From: an uncultured Clostridia bacterium
Lineage (GTDB): Bacteria > Bacillota > Clostridia > Oscillospirales > Acutalibacteraceae
NCBI GenBank assembly: GCA_946500295.1
Contig: CAMMVF010000016.1
Location: forward strand, 1 to 50,103
DNA length: 50,103 bases
Reading direction: 5' to 3'
The first letter of the stretch is position 1, and every line of letters begins with the position of its first letter. Below the pieces are notes generated by a model. It was given only the letters and a program-made list of their open reading frames with translations. It had not been told where the DNA came from and did not search any database. The position numbers and the translations under genes are program-made. Positions 32,677 through 40,756 of the stretch are shown piece after piece.

Positions 32677-33273
32677 AATCTGAAACTAAGACTATATTGT
32701 CTCTGAAGATAGCAACGAGATTTTCTGTAATACCTTGTGTCGCCTGAATAGTAGCAATCATCAAAGAATCAGCATCGATGCCTGAAAAATCAATATCATA
32801 GCCGTTAAAGCGTATAAGATATGAAATAAAAATTCTTTCGGTTCTACCGTTGCCTTCCCTGAAAGGATGTATAATATTTAAAGTGCAGTATAAATCAACA
32901 ATGTTGTTCACAAAAGTTTCAAAATCCATATTTTGAAAATAATTATTCTTCTTTAATCTATAAAAACAACTATTGCATAAATTTTCCAGTTCCTCACAAA
33001 CGGCAAATTTATGCCCTTTTTAGATATGTTAGTTGTCCTGAATTCGCCAGCCCAATCATATAAGTCCTTAAACAAAAATCGATGAATGGCTTTATAGTGT
33101 GTAGTATCAAAACTGCCAGTTAAAGGCTTCTCCTCTAATTGACTGGCTCTTGCAAAAGTGATGTCGGCTTCTATTTCGGAAAGCTTTTTTGCATCGGTTA
33201 TTCCCAATTTATTAATTAAGCAAGTTGTGCCATCGTAGCAATCATCGGTGACTGCATTAATATCATAAGCCAT
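32675..33273 (-). pseudogene. fic: Fic-family toxin, broken by a single-base frameshift
   Basis: A Fic-domain protein of ~199 residues in two frames. The first starts MAYDINAVTDDCYDG and runs through SFDTTHYKAIHRFLFKDLYD to ISKKGIN. The second carries ELENLCNSCFYRLKK, DFETFVNNIVDLYC and the complete active motif HPFREGNGRTER. Fic enzymes AMPylate targets such as gyrase. The frames join if one T is added (minus strand) in AAATTT at 33005-33010, restoring GINFAVCEELEN. The break precedes the active site, so as written the protein is dead. Start overlaps the antitoxin stop (TAATG). The break could be a real mutation or a sequencing error. Confidence 0.85.
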
Positions 33274-33443
33274 TATGCGCTTATTCCTGCTTTTTGTTTG
33301 ATAAGGCTGATGTACTCTTCAATTGTAATTTGTTTTAATAGCAACTGTTTGCACCACAGCTTGCTTTGCTCGTCTATGTGGAAGCCTTCCATTTCAACTG
33401 ATGCAGCGGCGTTTTCAATTGATTTATCAAGAGCTTTTTTCAT
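33273..33443 (-). CDS. Fic antitoxin (class I, VbhA/FicA-like)
   Basis: A 56-residue protein starting MKKALDKSIENAAAS. It contains SVEMEG, matching the inhibitory motif (S/T)xxxE(G/N) by which class I antitoxins insert a Glu into the Fic ATP site. Its C-terminal half (KQLLLKQITIEEYISLIKQK) fits the helical antitoxin scaffold. GAGGTG precedes ATG 33443, and its TAA overlaps the fic ATG by one base. The frame is intact although the toxin is broken. It has its own promoter. Confidence 0.85.
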   Translation of the reverse strand: MKKALDKSIENAAASVEMEGFHIDEQSKLWCKQLLLKQITIEEYISLIKQKAGISA

Positions 33444-33470
33444 CGTAATCACCTCAAGTTTATATAAGGT

Positions 33471-33499
33471 AGTATAGCATTTAATCTGCTTTTATTCAA
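33471..33499 (-). promoter_or_regulatory. Promoter of the antitoxin-fic pair
   Basis: Minus strand TTGAAT (33494-33499), 17-base spacer, TATACT (33471-33476). Confidence 0.65.
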
Positions 33500-33536
33500 G
33501 TATTTCATTGCTTTCAGATACCACCTAGTTTCCCTG

Positions 33537-33851
33537 TTAATCAATGAGCCAGCTGTAGTCCTTGCGGCAGTCAAGAATATACTCTACATATACCGTATCA
33601 TCTTCGATTTGATAAAGTATGAGATAACATTTTTCAATAAACATCTTATGGTATTTATTAGGCATAATAAACATTCCCTCGAAGAAAGGAAAGCGCTGCG
33701 GCATATGAGCAAGCGAACGTATGGCGGTCATAATCTCAGCCTTTTTTGCTGAAGCAGTTTTTTTGTTGATCTGAGCTATAAAGCGAATGTGTGTACCCAA
33801 CATTCGCCTGGCTCTATCAGAAATAATTATTTTGTATTTCTTTTCTGTCAT
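33537..33851 (-). CDS. RelE/ParE-family toxin
   Basis: A 104-residue RelE/ParE-superfamily protein: KYKIIISDRARRMLGTHIRF at the start, a helical hairpin with KAEIMTAIRSLAHMPQRFPF, and C-terminal strands KCYLILYQIEDDTVYVEYIL followed by CRKDYSW. The pattern RFPFFEG and a late D-R-K-D is closest to ParE/RelE-like toxins. ParE poisons gyrase while RelE cleaves mRNA; sequence alone does not settle which. It lies three bases downstream of a Phd/YefM antitoxin gene, the usual order. Confidence 0.82.
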   Translation of the reverse strand: MTEKKYKIIISDRARRMLGTHIRFIAQINKKTASAKKAEIMTAIRSLAHMPQRFPFFEGMFIMPNKYHKMFIEKCYLILYQIEDDTVYVEYILDCRKDYSWLID

Positions 33852-33854
33852 TCG

Positions 33855-34121
33855 TCATACCTCAGCTATTACTTCATCAAGATAAGCCTCCAGCTCGTCG
33901 GGTGAACAACCTGTTCTGCCTGCGAGCCTGTCTTCCTCCACAGCTAGTAGCTCCTCCCTAAGCTTGAGCATCTTTTCGCGCCTGTTGTAGGTTTCAATAT
34001 CCATAACGACCAGGTCGCCCTCGCCGTTTTTTGTCAGGAAAACCGGCTCTTCGGTCTTTTTGCATAAATCAGCGATTTCATTATAATTCTGTCTTATTGC
34101 GGCTGACGGACGAATAATCAT
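33855..34121 (-). CDS. Phd/YefM-family antitoxin
   Basis: An 88-residue antitoxin: MIIRPSAAIRQNYNEIADLC is the DNA-binding half and PVFLTKNGEGDLVVMDIETY the conserved core; a long charged C-terminal helix with GCSPDELEAYLDEVIAEV should contact the toxin. GGGAGGTG precedes ATG 34121; a longer frame lacks a site. Partner is the RelE/ParE gene just downstream. Confidence 0.87.
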   Translation of the reverse strand: MIIRPSAAIRQNYNEIADLCKKTEEPVFLTKNGEGDLVVMDIETYNRREKMLKLREELLAVEEDRLAGRTGCSPDELEAYLDEVIAEV

Positions 34122-34160
34122 AATGGCACCTCCCAATGACCATAGCAATATTCTACCTAT

Positions 34161-34189
34161 ATTATATTCATATTTTACAATAAAGTCAA
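34161..34189 (-). promoter_or_regulatory. Promoter of the phd-parE pair
   Basis: Minus strand TTGACT (34184-34189), 17-base spacer, TATAAT (34161-34166). Confidence 0.75.
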
Positions 34190-34356
34190 TCGGTATATCA
34201 TATTTATCATTCCAAATACAAAAAATTTGTTTTGCGGATATATTTCAAGCTGTATTCAGGCTATATATCACAGCCGATATACAGAGGACATTTCCGCTAT
34301 CTTCCGTTAAAGTCAATATAATTCCAACGATATTACAAATAATTTTGTAATTAATA

Positions 34357-34385
34357 TTGCGATTTGCCTTAGGGTGTAGTATAAT
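34357..34385 (+). promoter_or_regulatory. Promoter of the CAP-dockerin gene
   Basis: TTGCGA (34357-34362), 17-base spacer, TATAAT (34380-34385). Confidence 0.6.
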
Positions 34386-34440
34386 AATAGCATCAATTAT
34401 GAGAGACAGCTACAATAAAAACAAATTGAGGAGGATTACC

Positions 34441-35568
34441 ATGAAAACAGCAAGAAGATTATTGTCTGTGGTGTTGTCGCTGGTTATCACGATATCGACA
34501 GTGGGAGTAGCGGCAGTTTCGGCTTTTGCCGCCGACAGCGGAATTGACAGCTCTGATAATACCGCTTCCGGTATATCGGCAAAAACCGCAGAGACAGAGC
34601 TTTATGAAACCAAAGCTTCAAGCGTGCAGGATGTTTCTGTAACCGGCACGGAAAACTATGAATACGCATTCAGCGTTTTAGAGCTTGTAAATCAGGAAAG
34701 GCAGGCAGCGGGCTTGTCGCCGCTTGTGATGAATCAGTCGCTTCTTGATACAGCTATGCAGAGAGCTGGCGAAACCTCTGCCTTTTTCTCTCACTCAAGA
34801 CCCGATGGTACAAGCTGTTTTTCGGCAAATCCGCTGATGATTGCTGAGAATATCGCAGCAGGGCAGAGAACTCCCGAAGATGTTATGAACTCTTGGATGA
34901 ATTCCTCGGGACACAAGGCGAATATTTTAAGCGAGAGAGCCAAGACAATCGGTATAGGCTGCTTTGAAATCGGCGGCTATGTTTATTGGGTTCAGTGCTT
35001 TGGCAGCGGTAACGATACCGCAAGCTGTCCGAAGCCGCAAAACACTCAGAGTACAAAAACCATTTCTCTTGCTACCGGGGAATTTGAGGACTTTTTTTCA
35101 GGGGAAACATATTCTTACAGCTTTTCTGTTTATCGTGACACATCGCTTGTAAAGGCTTCTACAACTGTAGATGCAGTGCTTTGCCTGCATAATCCGAGTT
35201 TTGGAGTTGTAATTTTCGTTGATAACGACGGCGTTACATGGAGCAGCAGCTCGGATTACGTGGCAACCGTCGATTCATTGGGAAAAATCACAGGAATACA
35301 TAACGGTGATGCAACTATCACCGCTTCTCTTGGATATTTCACCGCTTCGGCTGATATTACTGTTTATGGAGGAACAGAAGCAGTAAAGGGCGACGTAACC
35401 GGCGACGGTCAGGTAACTTTGGAAGATGCTATTTATATCCAAATGGTTCCCATGGAAATGCTCGAACTTACCGGGCAGGCACTGGAAAACGCCGACCTTG
35501 ACGGTGATGACGAAATAGGCATATTGGACGCTATTATAGCGCAGAAAATGGCGCTGAAGATGTTATAA
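34441..35568 (+). CDS. Secreted CAP-domain protein with Ig-like and dockerin modules
   Basis: A 375-residue exported protein. Signal peptide MKTARRLLSVVLSLVITIST to an AFA cleavage site near residue 31. CAP/SCP domain (~75-198): LELVNQERQAAGLSPLVMNQ, FFSHSRPDG, AENIAAG, SSGHKANIL, with the family's His/Glu/His residues. A BIG2-like Ig domain follows (~230-315, VATVDSLGKITGIHNGDATI). Residues ~318-375 are a type I dockerin with two calcium loops, GDVTGDGQVTLEDA and ADLDGDDEIGILDA. A dockerin implies docking onto a cohesin scaffold on the surface. The domain role is unknown. ATG has GAGGAGG. The frame is open upstream but unsupported. Confidence 0.9.
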   Translation: MKTARRLLSVVLSLVITISTVGVAAVSAFAADSGIDSSDNTASGISAKTAETELYETKASSVQDVSVTGTENYEYAFSVLELVNQERQAAGLSPLVMNQSLLDTAMQRAGETSAFFSHSRPDGTSCFSANPLMIAENIAAGQRTPEDVMNSWMNSSGHKANILSERAKTIGIGCFEIGGYVYWVQCFGSGNDTASCPKPQNTQSTKTISLATGEFEDFFSGETYSYSFSVYRDTSLVKASTTVDAVLCLHNPSFGVVIFVDNDGVTWSSSSDYVATVDSLGKITGIHNGDATITASLGYFTASADITVYGGTEAVKGDVTGDGQVTLEDAIYIQMVPMEMLELTGQALENADLDGDDEIGILDAIIAQKMALKML

Positions 35569-35589
35569 CGGTTTAATCAAAAAATTTGT

Positions 35590-35618
35590 CCGCCGCAGGA
35601 TTTTCTGCGGCGGTTTTG
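35590..35618 (+). terminator. Terminator after CAP-dockerin gene
   Basis: CCGCCGCAG (35590-35598) pairs with CTGCGGCGG (35605-35613), then TTTTG. Confidence 0.85.
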
Positions 35619-35794
35619 TGCATTTGGGTATATATTATTATCTATATAACCAAGTCGACCCACCTCTGTAGGCGGCGGATTCCATTCAGTCTTTCGGTGA
35701 GGTTTAATCCCCCAACCCTGAGTAGCAAAGCTCCCCTGCAACGGTTGCAATCGTCGCAGGCGTGATCAAACGAGCTTGTCACGGGAGCGAAGAT

Positions 35795-36124
35795 TTAAAT
35801 CTCTACCACCCTCACCGGCTTGTTAAGCCTTTTGCAGTTGTCGATTACAAACTTAGTCCCGTGGGAGCGTCCGTCCCAAAAGGCGAGCACAAAGTCAGAG
35901 TAGTATATTATTTGAATATTCCTCCTCAGCGGCGCAGTTTTGCCGTAAAGCTCGTACTCCGGCAAAAACTCCGTCAGCTTAATGCCATGCGAAATTGCGT
36001 AGTATCTGGCGCAGCGGTCAATCCCTCTTGCGCCGCCGCTGACTATCTCCGTTGTTTCCCTTGGCAGATAATCGCCGAGATTGTTTATTGTAAGCTTCCT
36101 CGAACCTATTACAGCTACCTTCAT
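35795..36124 (-). CDS. DUF2493/SLOG-family protein
   Basis: A 109-residue single-domain Rossmann-like protein. MKVAVIGSRKLTINNLGDYL and EIVSGGARGIDRCARYYA are the SLOG nucleotide-binding motifs of the DUF2493 family; the later strand DFVLAFWDGRSHGTKFVI is also typical. Relatives are thought to bind nucleotides or nucleotide-derived ligands and are frequent on mobile DNA. ATG 36124 has GGAGGGG upstream, better than the longer frame. Single gene, convergent to nothing obvious; function unknown. Confidence 0.78.
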   Translation of the reverse strand: MKVAVIGSRKLTINNLGDYLPRETTEIVSGGARGIDRCARYYAISHGIKLTEFLPEYELYGKTAPLRRNIQIIYYSDFVLAFWDGRSHGTKFVIDNCKRLNKPVRVVEI

Positions 36125-36224
36125 AAGCCCCTCCTGAATTTTTGCCGCCATAATACCACCATTTTCGTTTTAGTGCAATAATTAAGTTAAAATGATGTCA
36201 TAATAGCATTAAGGAGACGCGAAA

Positions 36225-36401
36225 ATGGACGATAACATTTTGAGATACACCCTCAGGGTCAACCGCAGGCTTTTCCAGAAGTTCAGATATATTGCCGACT
36301 ACGAGGGGCGCTCTGCCAACCGTGAAATTGAGCAGTACATCAAGCAGAGGGTACGCAGCTTTGAGGAAGAGCACGGCGAGATTGAGGTGGATAAGGATTA
36401 A
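36225..36401 (+). CDS. Ribbon-helix-helix DNA-binding protein, copy 1
   Basis: A 58-residue Arc/MetJ-type protein: LRYTLRVNRRLFQKFRYIAD is the strand-helix, then DYEGRSANREIEQYIKQRV the second helix, and an acidic tail EEEHGEIEVDKD. AAGGAG precedes the ATG. It closely resembles the gene at 36536. Such small repressors can be orphan antitoxins or element regulators; no toxin adjoins it. Confidence 0.82.
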   Translation: MDDNILRYTLRVNRRLFQKFRYIADYEGRSANREIEQYIKQRVRSFEEEHGEIEVDKD

Positions 36402-36535
36402 TACTGAGGTTAAAAGTAAGTGTTCCAGTTGACTCAATATGAACATATTTTGGAGTTAAAATAAGCCCATTTGAACCATTTTGGCAGGTGTTGTTGTATA
36501 ATAAAGCCATGATATATCAAACGGGAGCTTGAATT

Positions 36536-36706
36536 ATGGCTATTAAAAGGTTATCACTGAGAATCGACAGTGAAATGCTTAATAAACTGCACGTTGTCGC
36601 CGACTACGAGGGGCGCAGCGCAAACAGTCAGATACTTATTTTAATTCGGGACTGTATAGAGAAATACGAGGAAAAGCACGGCAAAATTGAGGTAAATAAG
36701 GATTAA
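36536..36706 (+). CDS. Ribbon-helix-helix DNA-binding protein, copy 2
   Basis: A 56-residue paralogue of the preceding gene: MAIKRLSLRIDSEMLNKLHV, VADYEGRSANSQILILI, and the same tail pattern KHGKIEVNKD. ADYEGRSAN and the C-terminal motif are shared, while the strand that contacts DNA differs, so the two may read different sites. The ATG has GGGAG upstream. A direct repeat TGAAC-ATTTTGG lies in the gap between the genes (36440, 36472). Terminator follows. Confidence 0.82.
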   Translation: MAIKRLSLRIDSEMLNKLHVVADYEGRSANSQILILIRDCIEKYEEKHGKIEVNKD

Positions 36707-36803
36707 ACGGGGCAGTAGGGCAAACGCTCAGCTCTGTGCTGAATAAGATTAGATTGCAGAATTTTAAATCGGCGACTTAGATAAAGGTTCATAATAAACT
36801 TTA

Positions 36804-36846
36804 CGGGGCTGTCGCAGCTAATTAATGCCTGCGGCAGCCCCGCTTA
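36804..36846. terminator. Bidirectional terminator between RHH and LysR genes
   Basis: CGGGGCTGTCGCAG (36804-36817) pairs with CTGCGGCAGCCCCG (36829-36842), with C/G at one interior position wobbling. It serves the convergent RHH and LysR genes. Confidence 0.7.
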
Positions 36847-36857
36847 TTTAAACATAC

Positions 36858-37748
36858 TTATTCGCCGAATTCCTCTCTCAGCCTTTGCAAAAACAGTTCC
36901 GCTGCCGGAGAAAAGACCTGATATTTTTTCCAGATAATATTAAGCCTTGATTCGAGCTTTGGCTTGAGCGGTCGAAAGCAGAGGCTGCTGTCTTTAGTAT
37001 TTATCAGCTTGTCTATGGTTATGGCGTAGCCCATGCCTGTCTCGACCATTATTGTGGCGTTGTAAATCAAATTAAAGGTTGTCACTATATTGAGCTTCTT
37101 ATAATCCTCGCCGAACCACTCGGCAAACTGATTTCCATAGCCCTTAAGCTGTACTACCTGTCTTGAGCATATCAGCGGCAGCTTGAGCAGATCCTCCTTC
37201 TCGATATACTCCTTTTCCGCCAAGGGGCTGTCCTGTCTCATTATAACTCCCCAGGAGTCCTTTTCGGGGAGGTTAAGATAATCGTATTTTGTCAAATCGG
37301 CAGGCTGTATCAGCAGTCCGAAATCCAAAAGCCCCTTGTCAAGTCTGTCGGTTACGTCCGGTGCATTGCCGCTGTACAGATGGTAACGAATACCGGGATA
37401 CTCATTTGAAAGTTCTTTCATTATATTCGCAATCAGCTTGATAGCCTGAGTTTCTCCGCCGCCGATATAGATATCGCCGCTTATGGTGTTGTCCATAGAT
37501 GAAAATTCTGCCTCGGTTTTGTCCACCATTGATATAATCTCTTCTGCTCGTTTCCTGAGCAACATCCCCTCGGGAGTGAGAATTACCCTGCGGCTTTTTC
37601 TTATCAGCAGCTGCTGCCCGAGCTCATCTTCCAAATCCTTGATCTGTCGTGATAGCGTCGGCTGAGTCAAATGCAGATAATTTGCCGCCGCCGTGATATT
37701 TCCCTCTCTGGCGACTGTGAGGAAATAACGAAGCACCCTGATTTCCAT
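36858..37748 (-). CDS. LysR-family transcriptional regulator
   Basis: A 296-residue LysR regulator. HTH at residues ~1-60: MEIRVLRYFLTVAREGNITA, ANYLHLTQPTLSRQIKDLED. Substrate-binding domain ~90-290 with GDIYIGGGETQAIKL and PLICSRQVVQL. It diverges from the hexapeptide acetyltransferase at 38052 and probably controls it. A perfect palindrome, ATTTTGCAAAAT (37867-37878), lies between them and is a candidate site of the T-N11-A type. Effector unknown. Confidence 0.93.
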   Translation of the reverse strand: MEIRVLRYFLTVAREGNITAAANYLHLTQPTLSRQIKDLEDELGQQLLIRKSRRVILTPEGMLLRKRAEEIISMVDKTEAEFSSMDNTISGDIYIGGGETQAIKLIANIMKELSNEYPGIRYHLYSGNAPDVTDRLDKGLLDFGLLIQPADLTKYDYLNLPEKDSWGVIMRQDSPLAEKEYIEKEDLLKLPLICSRQVVQLKGYGNQFAEWFGEDYKKLNIVTTFNLIYNATIMVETGMGYAITIDKLINTKDSSLCFRPLKPKLESRLNIIWKKYQVFSPAAELFLQRLREEFGE

Positions 37749-37861
37749 TCTATCACTCCTCTGTTTTATCCCTTATTATGAAAATTACGCCTAGCTTTTA
37801 AGGTAATTATACCCATTTATCCAATGCCTGTAAAGCATGAAATGAAATAAAAACAAGGTAT

Positions 37862-37890
37862 TTGCTATTTTGCAAAATCTGTACTACACT
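37862..37890 (+). promoter_or_regulatory. Weak promoter and LysR-type palindrome upstream of acetyltransferase
   Basis: TTGCTA (37862-37867), 17-base spacer, TACACT (37885-37890), a weak promoter as expected for activation. The palindrome ATTTTGCAAAAT occupies 37867-37878 inside it. Confidence 0.4.
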
Positions 37891-38051
37891 AAAACAATAA
37901 GGATAAGCAAATAAACTTACACATCGGCAGCTTATTTCACATGGGCTTGCGCTTTGAGCAGGAAAATTCAATGCGTGCAGATTCCTGTAAAATGACCGAT
38001 GAAGAATGTGCAGGCATAATTAAAAAAATAATCGTTAAGGGGTTGTATAGT

Positions 38052-38615
38052 ATGGATACAGAAGAATTTTTACAGAAGATGAATTCCGGTGAAAAGGCAC
38101 CTGCCGGTTCGGAAGCTCATCAGTGCATGACTGAATTGGCATTCAATGCAATGAAAATCACTGCCGTTATAAATCAAGGCTATCACGAGCCGCAGGAAAT
38201 CAGACGTTTGATGGAAGAATTGACAGGCAGGCCGATTGACGAGAGCTTCACCCTGTTTCCGCCGTTTTATTCTGACTGCGGCAAAAACATACACATCGGC
38301 AAGAACGTCTTTATCAACTGTTGCTGTCATTTTCAGGACCAGGGTGGTGTTTATATAGGAGACGGCACTTTAATCGGCTCTCATGTGGTGCTTGCAACCA
38401 TTAACCACGGGCAAGACCCGAAAGAGCGTGCCGATAATTATCCCTCGCCGATTCATATCGGTAAAAACGTCTGGATTGGCTCGCATGCCACGATTCTCCC
38501 CGACAGAACCATAGGAGATAACGCCATTGTCGCCGCAGGCGCAGTTGTAACAAAGGACGTGCCCGAGGGCGCCATAGTCGGGGGAGTTCCGGCTAAAATC
38601 ATCAAGATGATTTAA
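38052..38615 (+). CDS. Hexapeptide-repeat acetyltransferase (maltose/galactoside type)
   Basis: A 187-residue left-handed beta-helix acetyltransferase: [60 protein letters not shown] with the catalytic-region His, and hexapeptide turns ending [13 protein letters not shown]. This is the Maa/LacA-type O-acetyltransferase layout, transferring acetyl from acetyl-CoA to a sugar. I start at ATG 38052 because AAGGGG lies nine bases upstream and family proteins begin here; the frame is open for 37 more codons upstream without support. Likely controlled by the divergent LysR. Confidence 0.86.
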   Translation: MDTEEFLQKMNSGEKAPAGSEAHQCMTELAFNAMKITAVINQGYHEPQEIRRLMEELTGRPIDESFTLFPPFYSDCGKNIHIGKNVFINCCCHFQDQGGVYIGDGTLIGSHVVLATINHGQDPKERADNYPSPIHIGKNVWIGSHATILPDRTIGDNAIVAAGAVVTKDVPEGAIVGGVPAKIIKMI

Positions 38616-38684
38616 CAGAGCTTCCGGATGAGACTTTATCTGTAGCCTTAAACATGAGAAGGAAGAAAGATATTTCGCTTTGTA

Positions 38685-38713
38685 TTGACAAATCCAAACC
38701 CGAAGTATATACT
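38685..38713 (+). promoter_or_regulatory. rib operon promoter
   Basis: TTGACA (38685-38690), 17-base spacer, TATACT (38708-38713), about 20 bases before the riboswitch. Confidence 0.8.
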
Positions 38714-38733
38714 AATAATATAATAAAATATAG

Positions 38734-38838
38734 TCTTCAGGGCAGGGTTAAATTCCCTACCGGTGGTACAGCCCACGAGCCGCAAGGCATGATTCGGTGA
38801 AACTCCGAAGCCGACAGTACAGTCTGGATAAAAGAAGA
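38734..38838 (+). ncRNA. FMN riboswitch (RFN element)
   Basis: The RFN consensus is clear in order: TTCAGGGCAGGGT, ATTCCCTACCGGTGGT, AGCCCACGAGCCGC, GATTCGGTGAAACTCCGAAG, CCGACAGT, AGTCTGGAT, closed by a P1 stem TCTTC with GAAGA. It binds FMN and is expected to fold the downstream terminator when FMN is abundant, shutting off the rib operon. Confidence 0.96.
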
Positions 38839-38889
38839 TTGATGTGCACATTGTACATGGGTGCGTGTAAATTTTTCATATAAATTATT

Positions 38890-38921
38890 GCTCTGAGATG
38901 TTCTTACATTTCAGAGCTTTT
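38890..38921 (+). terminator. Riboswitch expression-platform terminator
   Basis: GCTCTGAGATGT (38890-38901) pairs with ACATTTCAGAGC (38906-38917), 12 pairs including one G-T, loop TCTT, then TTTTTG. It stands between aptamer and ribD, so control is by premature termination. Confidence 0.88.
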
Positions 38922-39003
38922 TGTTTACAAGCAGTAGTTTAGTACAAGCTTTTTGATTGCCCTGAGCTTTTGGTTCAGGGCGTTTGATTTTGGGGTGATA
39001 GCG

Positions 39004-40110
39004 ATGAATGACAACGAATATATGGGCTTGGCGCTGAAGCTGGCGGAAAAGGGCTGCGGCTTTGTATCTCCTAACCCTATGGTAGGCGCAGTAATAGTGA
39101 AGGACGGACGTATAATAGGGCAGGGGTGGCATCAAAGATACGGTCAGCCCCACGCCGAGCGCAACGCACTTTCCGCTTGCACTGAATCTCCGAAGGGAGC
39201 AACTATGTATGTGACATTGGAGCCGTGCTGTCATTACGGAAAGCAGCCGCCCTGCGTTGATGCAATTTTGCAGTCTGGAATCAGCCGTGTTGTCGTCGGT
39301 TCAGCCGACCCGAACCCGCTGGTGAGCGGAAAGGGAATACAAATTTTGCAGCAAAACGGAATTGATGTAGCGCAGGGTGTTATGAAGGATGAATGTGACA
39401 GGCTTAACGAGGTATTCTTTTATTATATCCAAACAAAGCTGCCCTTTGTGGTGATGAAATATGCCATGACTATGGATGGGAAAATAGCAACCTCGACCGG
39501 CGCTTCTAAATGGATTACAGGGGAGCAGGCGAGGGCTCATGTCCAGCAGCAAAGGCATAAATACACCGCCATAATGGTCGGTATAGGCACTGTTTTGGCT
39601 GATGATCCTCTGCTAAACTGCCGTATTGAGGGCGGTATAAGTCCTATTCGCATTATCTGCGACTCAAATCTTCGCACCCCCTTATCCTCTCAGATTGTAG
39701 CTACGGCAGCGCAAATTCCGACAATAATTGCCGCCTGCTGTGATGATGAGGAAAGGCGCCTTCCGTATATCAAGGCGGGATGTGAGGTCTTGTCCGTGCC
39801 GGGCAAGGACGGTCAAATAGACTTGACCGAGCTTATGAAATTACTCGGTGAGCGTAATATTGACAGCATATTGCTCGAGGGCGGAGGTACATTAAATTGG
39901 TCAGCACTTGAGAGCGGAATTGTCAATAAGGTTCAGGCGTATATTGCCCCGAAATTATTAGGCGGGCAGAGCGCCAAAACCCCCGTAGAGGGCAGGGGAT
40001 TTTCAGAGATAAAAGATTCACCCGTATTAAAAAACAGTGTGATTACACGTTTGGGTGAGGATATTTTGATTGAAAGCGAGGTGGACGGCGGTGTTTACAG
40101 GAATTGTTGA
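39004..40110 (+). CDS. ribD: Bifunctional pyrimidine deaminase/reductase RibD
   Basis: A 368-residue RibD catalysing steps two and three of riboflavin synthesis. N-terminal deaminase with PHAERNAL and EPCCHYGKQPPC zinc motifs; C-terminal reductase from ~145 with KYAMTMDGKIAT, GIGTVLADDP and LLEGGGTLNWS. Length is typical. ATG 39004 has GGGGTGAT upstream. First gene of the operon below the riboswitch. Confidence 0.96.
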   Translation: MNDNEYMGLALKLAEKGCGFVSPNPMVGAVIVKDGRIIGQGWHQRYGQPHAERNALSACTESPKGATMYVTLEPCCHYGKQPPCVDAILQSGISRVVVGSADPNPLVSGKGIQILQQNGIDVAQGVMKDECDRLNEVFFYYIQTKLPFVVMKYAMTMDGKIATSTGASKWITGEQARAHVQQQRHKYTAIMVGIGTVLADDPLLNCRIEGGISPIRIICDSNLRTPLSSQIVATAAQIPTIIAACCDDEERRLPYIKAGCEVLSVPGKDGQIDLTELMKLLGERNIDSILLEGGGTLNWSALESGIVNKVQAYIAPKLLGGQSAKTPVEGRGFSEIKDSPVLKNSVITRLGEDILIESEVDGGVYRNC

Positions 40111-40744
40111 GGAAGTCGGAACTGTTGTTGGAATCAAAAGAGGTCAGCACTCGGCAACGCTCGGCGTCAAAGCCGAAAAGGTCTTGGAGGATCTAAAAAC
40201 AGGCGACAGCGTTGCGGTAAACGGCATCTGCCTGACGGCGACCACGGTCTCCTCAAATGGCTTTACGGCGGATGTCATGCACGAAACTCTGAACCGCTCC
40301 TCTTTATCAGGCTTAAAGCTGGGCAGCCGGGTGAATTTGGAGCGAGCCATGCCCGCAAACGGCAGATTCGGCGGTCACATAGTTGCAGGTCATGTGGACG
40401 GAGTGGGAACTATTGTAAAAATAACCCGTGACGACACGGCGATATGGTACACAGTTAAAGCGGATAGCTCCATACTCCGCTATATTGTGGAGAAGGGTTC
40501 AATTACAGTTGACGGAATCAGCCTGACTGTTGCTCGGGTAGGTGAGAGCGAGTTTTCCTTTTCGGCAATTCCCCACACGGTATCTGTGACGGTTTTGGGA
40601 CAGCGCAAGGTGGGAGATGCTGTAAATCTGGAAAATGATATTATCGGAAAATATGTAGAAAAACTACTGTCCCCTAAAACGGACAGTGAACAAAGCGGTA
40701 AAAGCAATATTACCAGGGAGTTTTTATCCCAATATGGATTTTAA
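40091..40744 (+). CDS. ribE: Riboflavin synthase alpha chain
   Basis: A 217-residue riboflavin synthase that dismutates lumazine into riboflavin. The family start MFTGIVEEVGTV is coded from GTG 40091, with the internal repeat of two lumazine-binding domains (GDSVAVNGICLT and GSITVDGISLT). It overlaps ribD by 20 bases. AGGTGG lies about eight bases upstream. Confidence 0.95.
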   Translation: MFTGIVEEVGTVVGIKRGQHSATLGVKAEKVLEDLKTGDSVAVNGICLTATTVSSNGFTADVMHETLNRSSLSGLKLGSRVNLERAMPANGRFGGHIVAGHVDGVGTIVKITRDDTAIWYTVKADSSILRYIVEKGSITVDGISLTVARVGESEFSFSAIPHTVSVTVLGQRKVGDAVNLENDIIGKYVEKLLSPKTDSEQSGKSNITREFLSQYGF

Positions 40745-40756
40745 GGAGGCAGTGCA

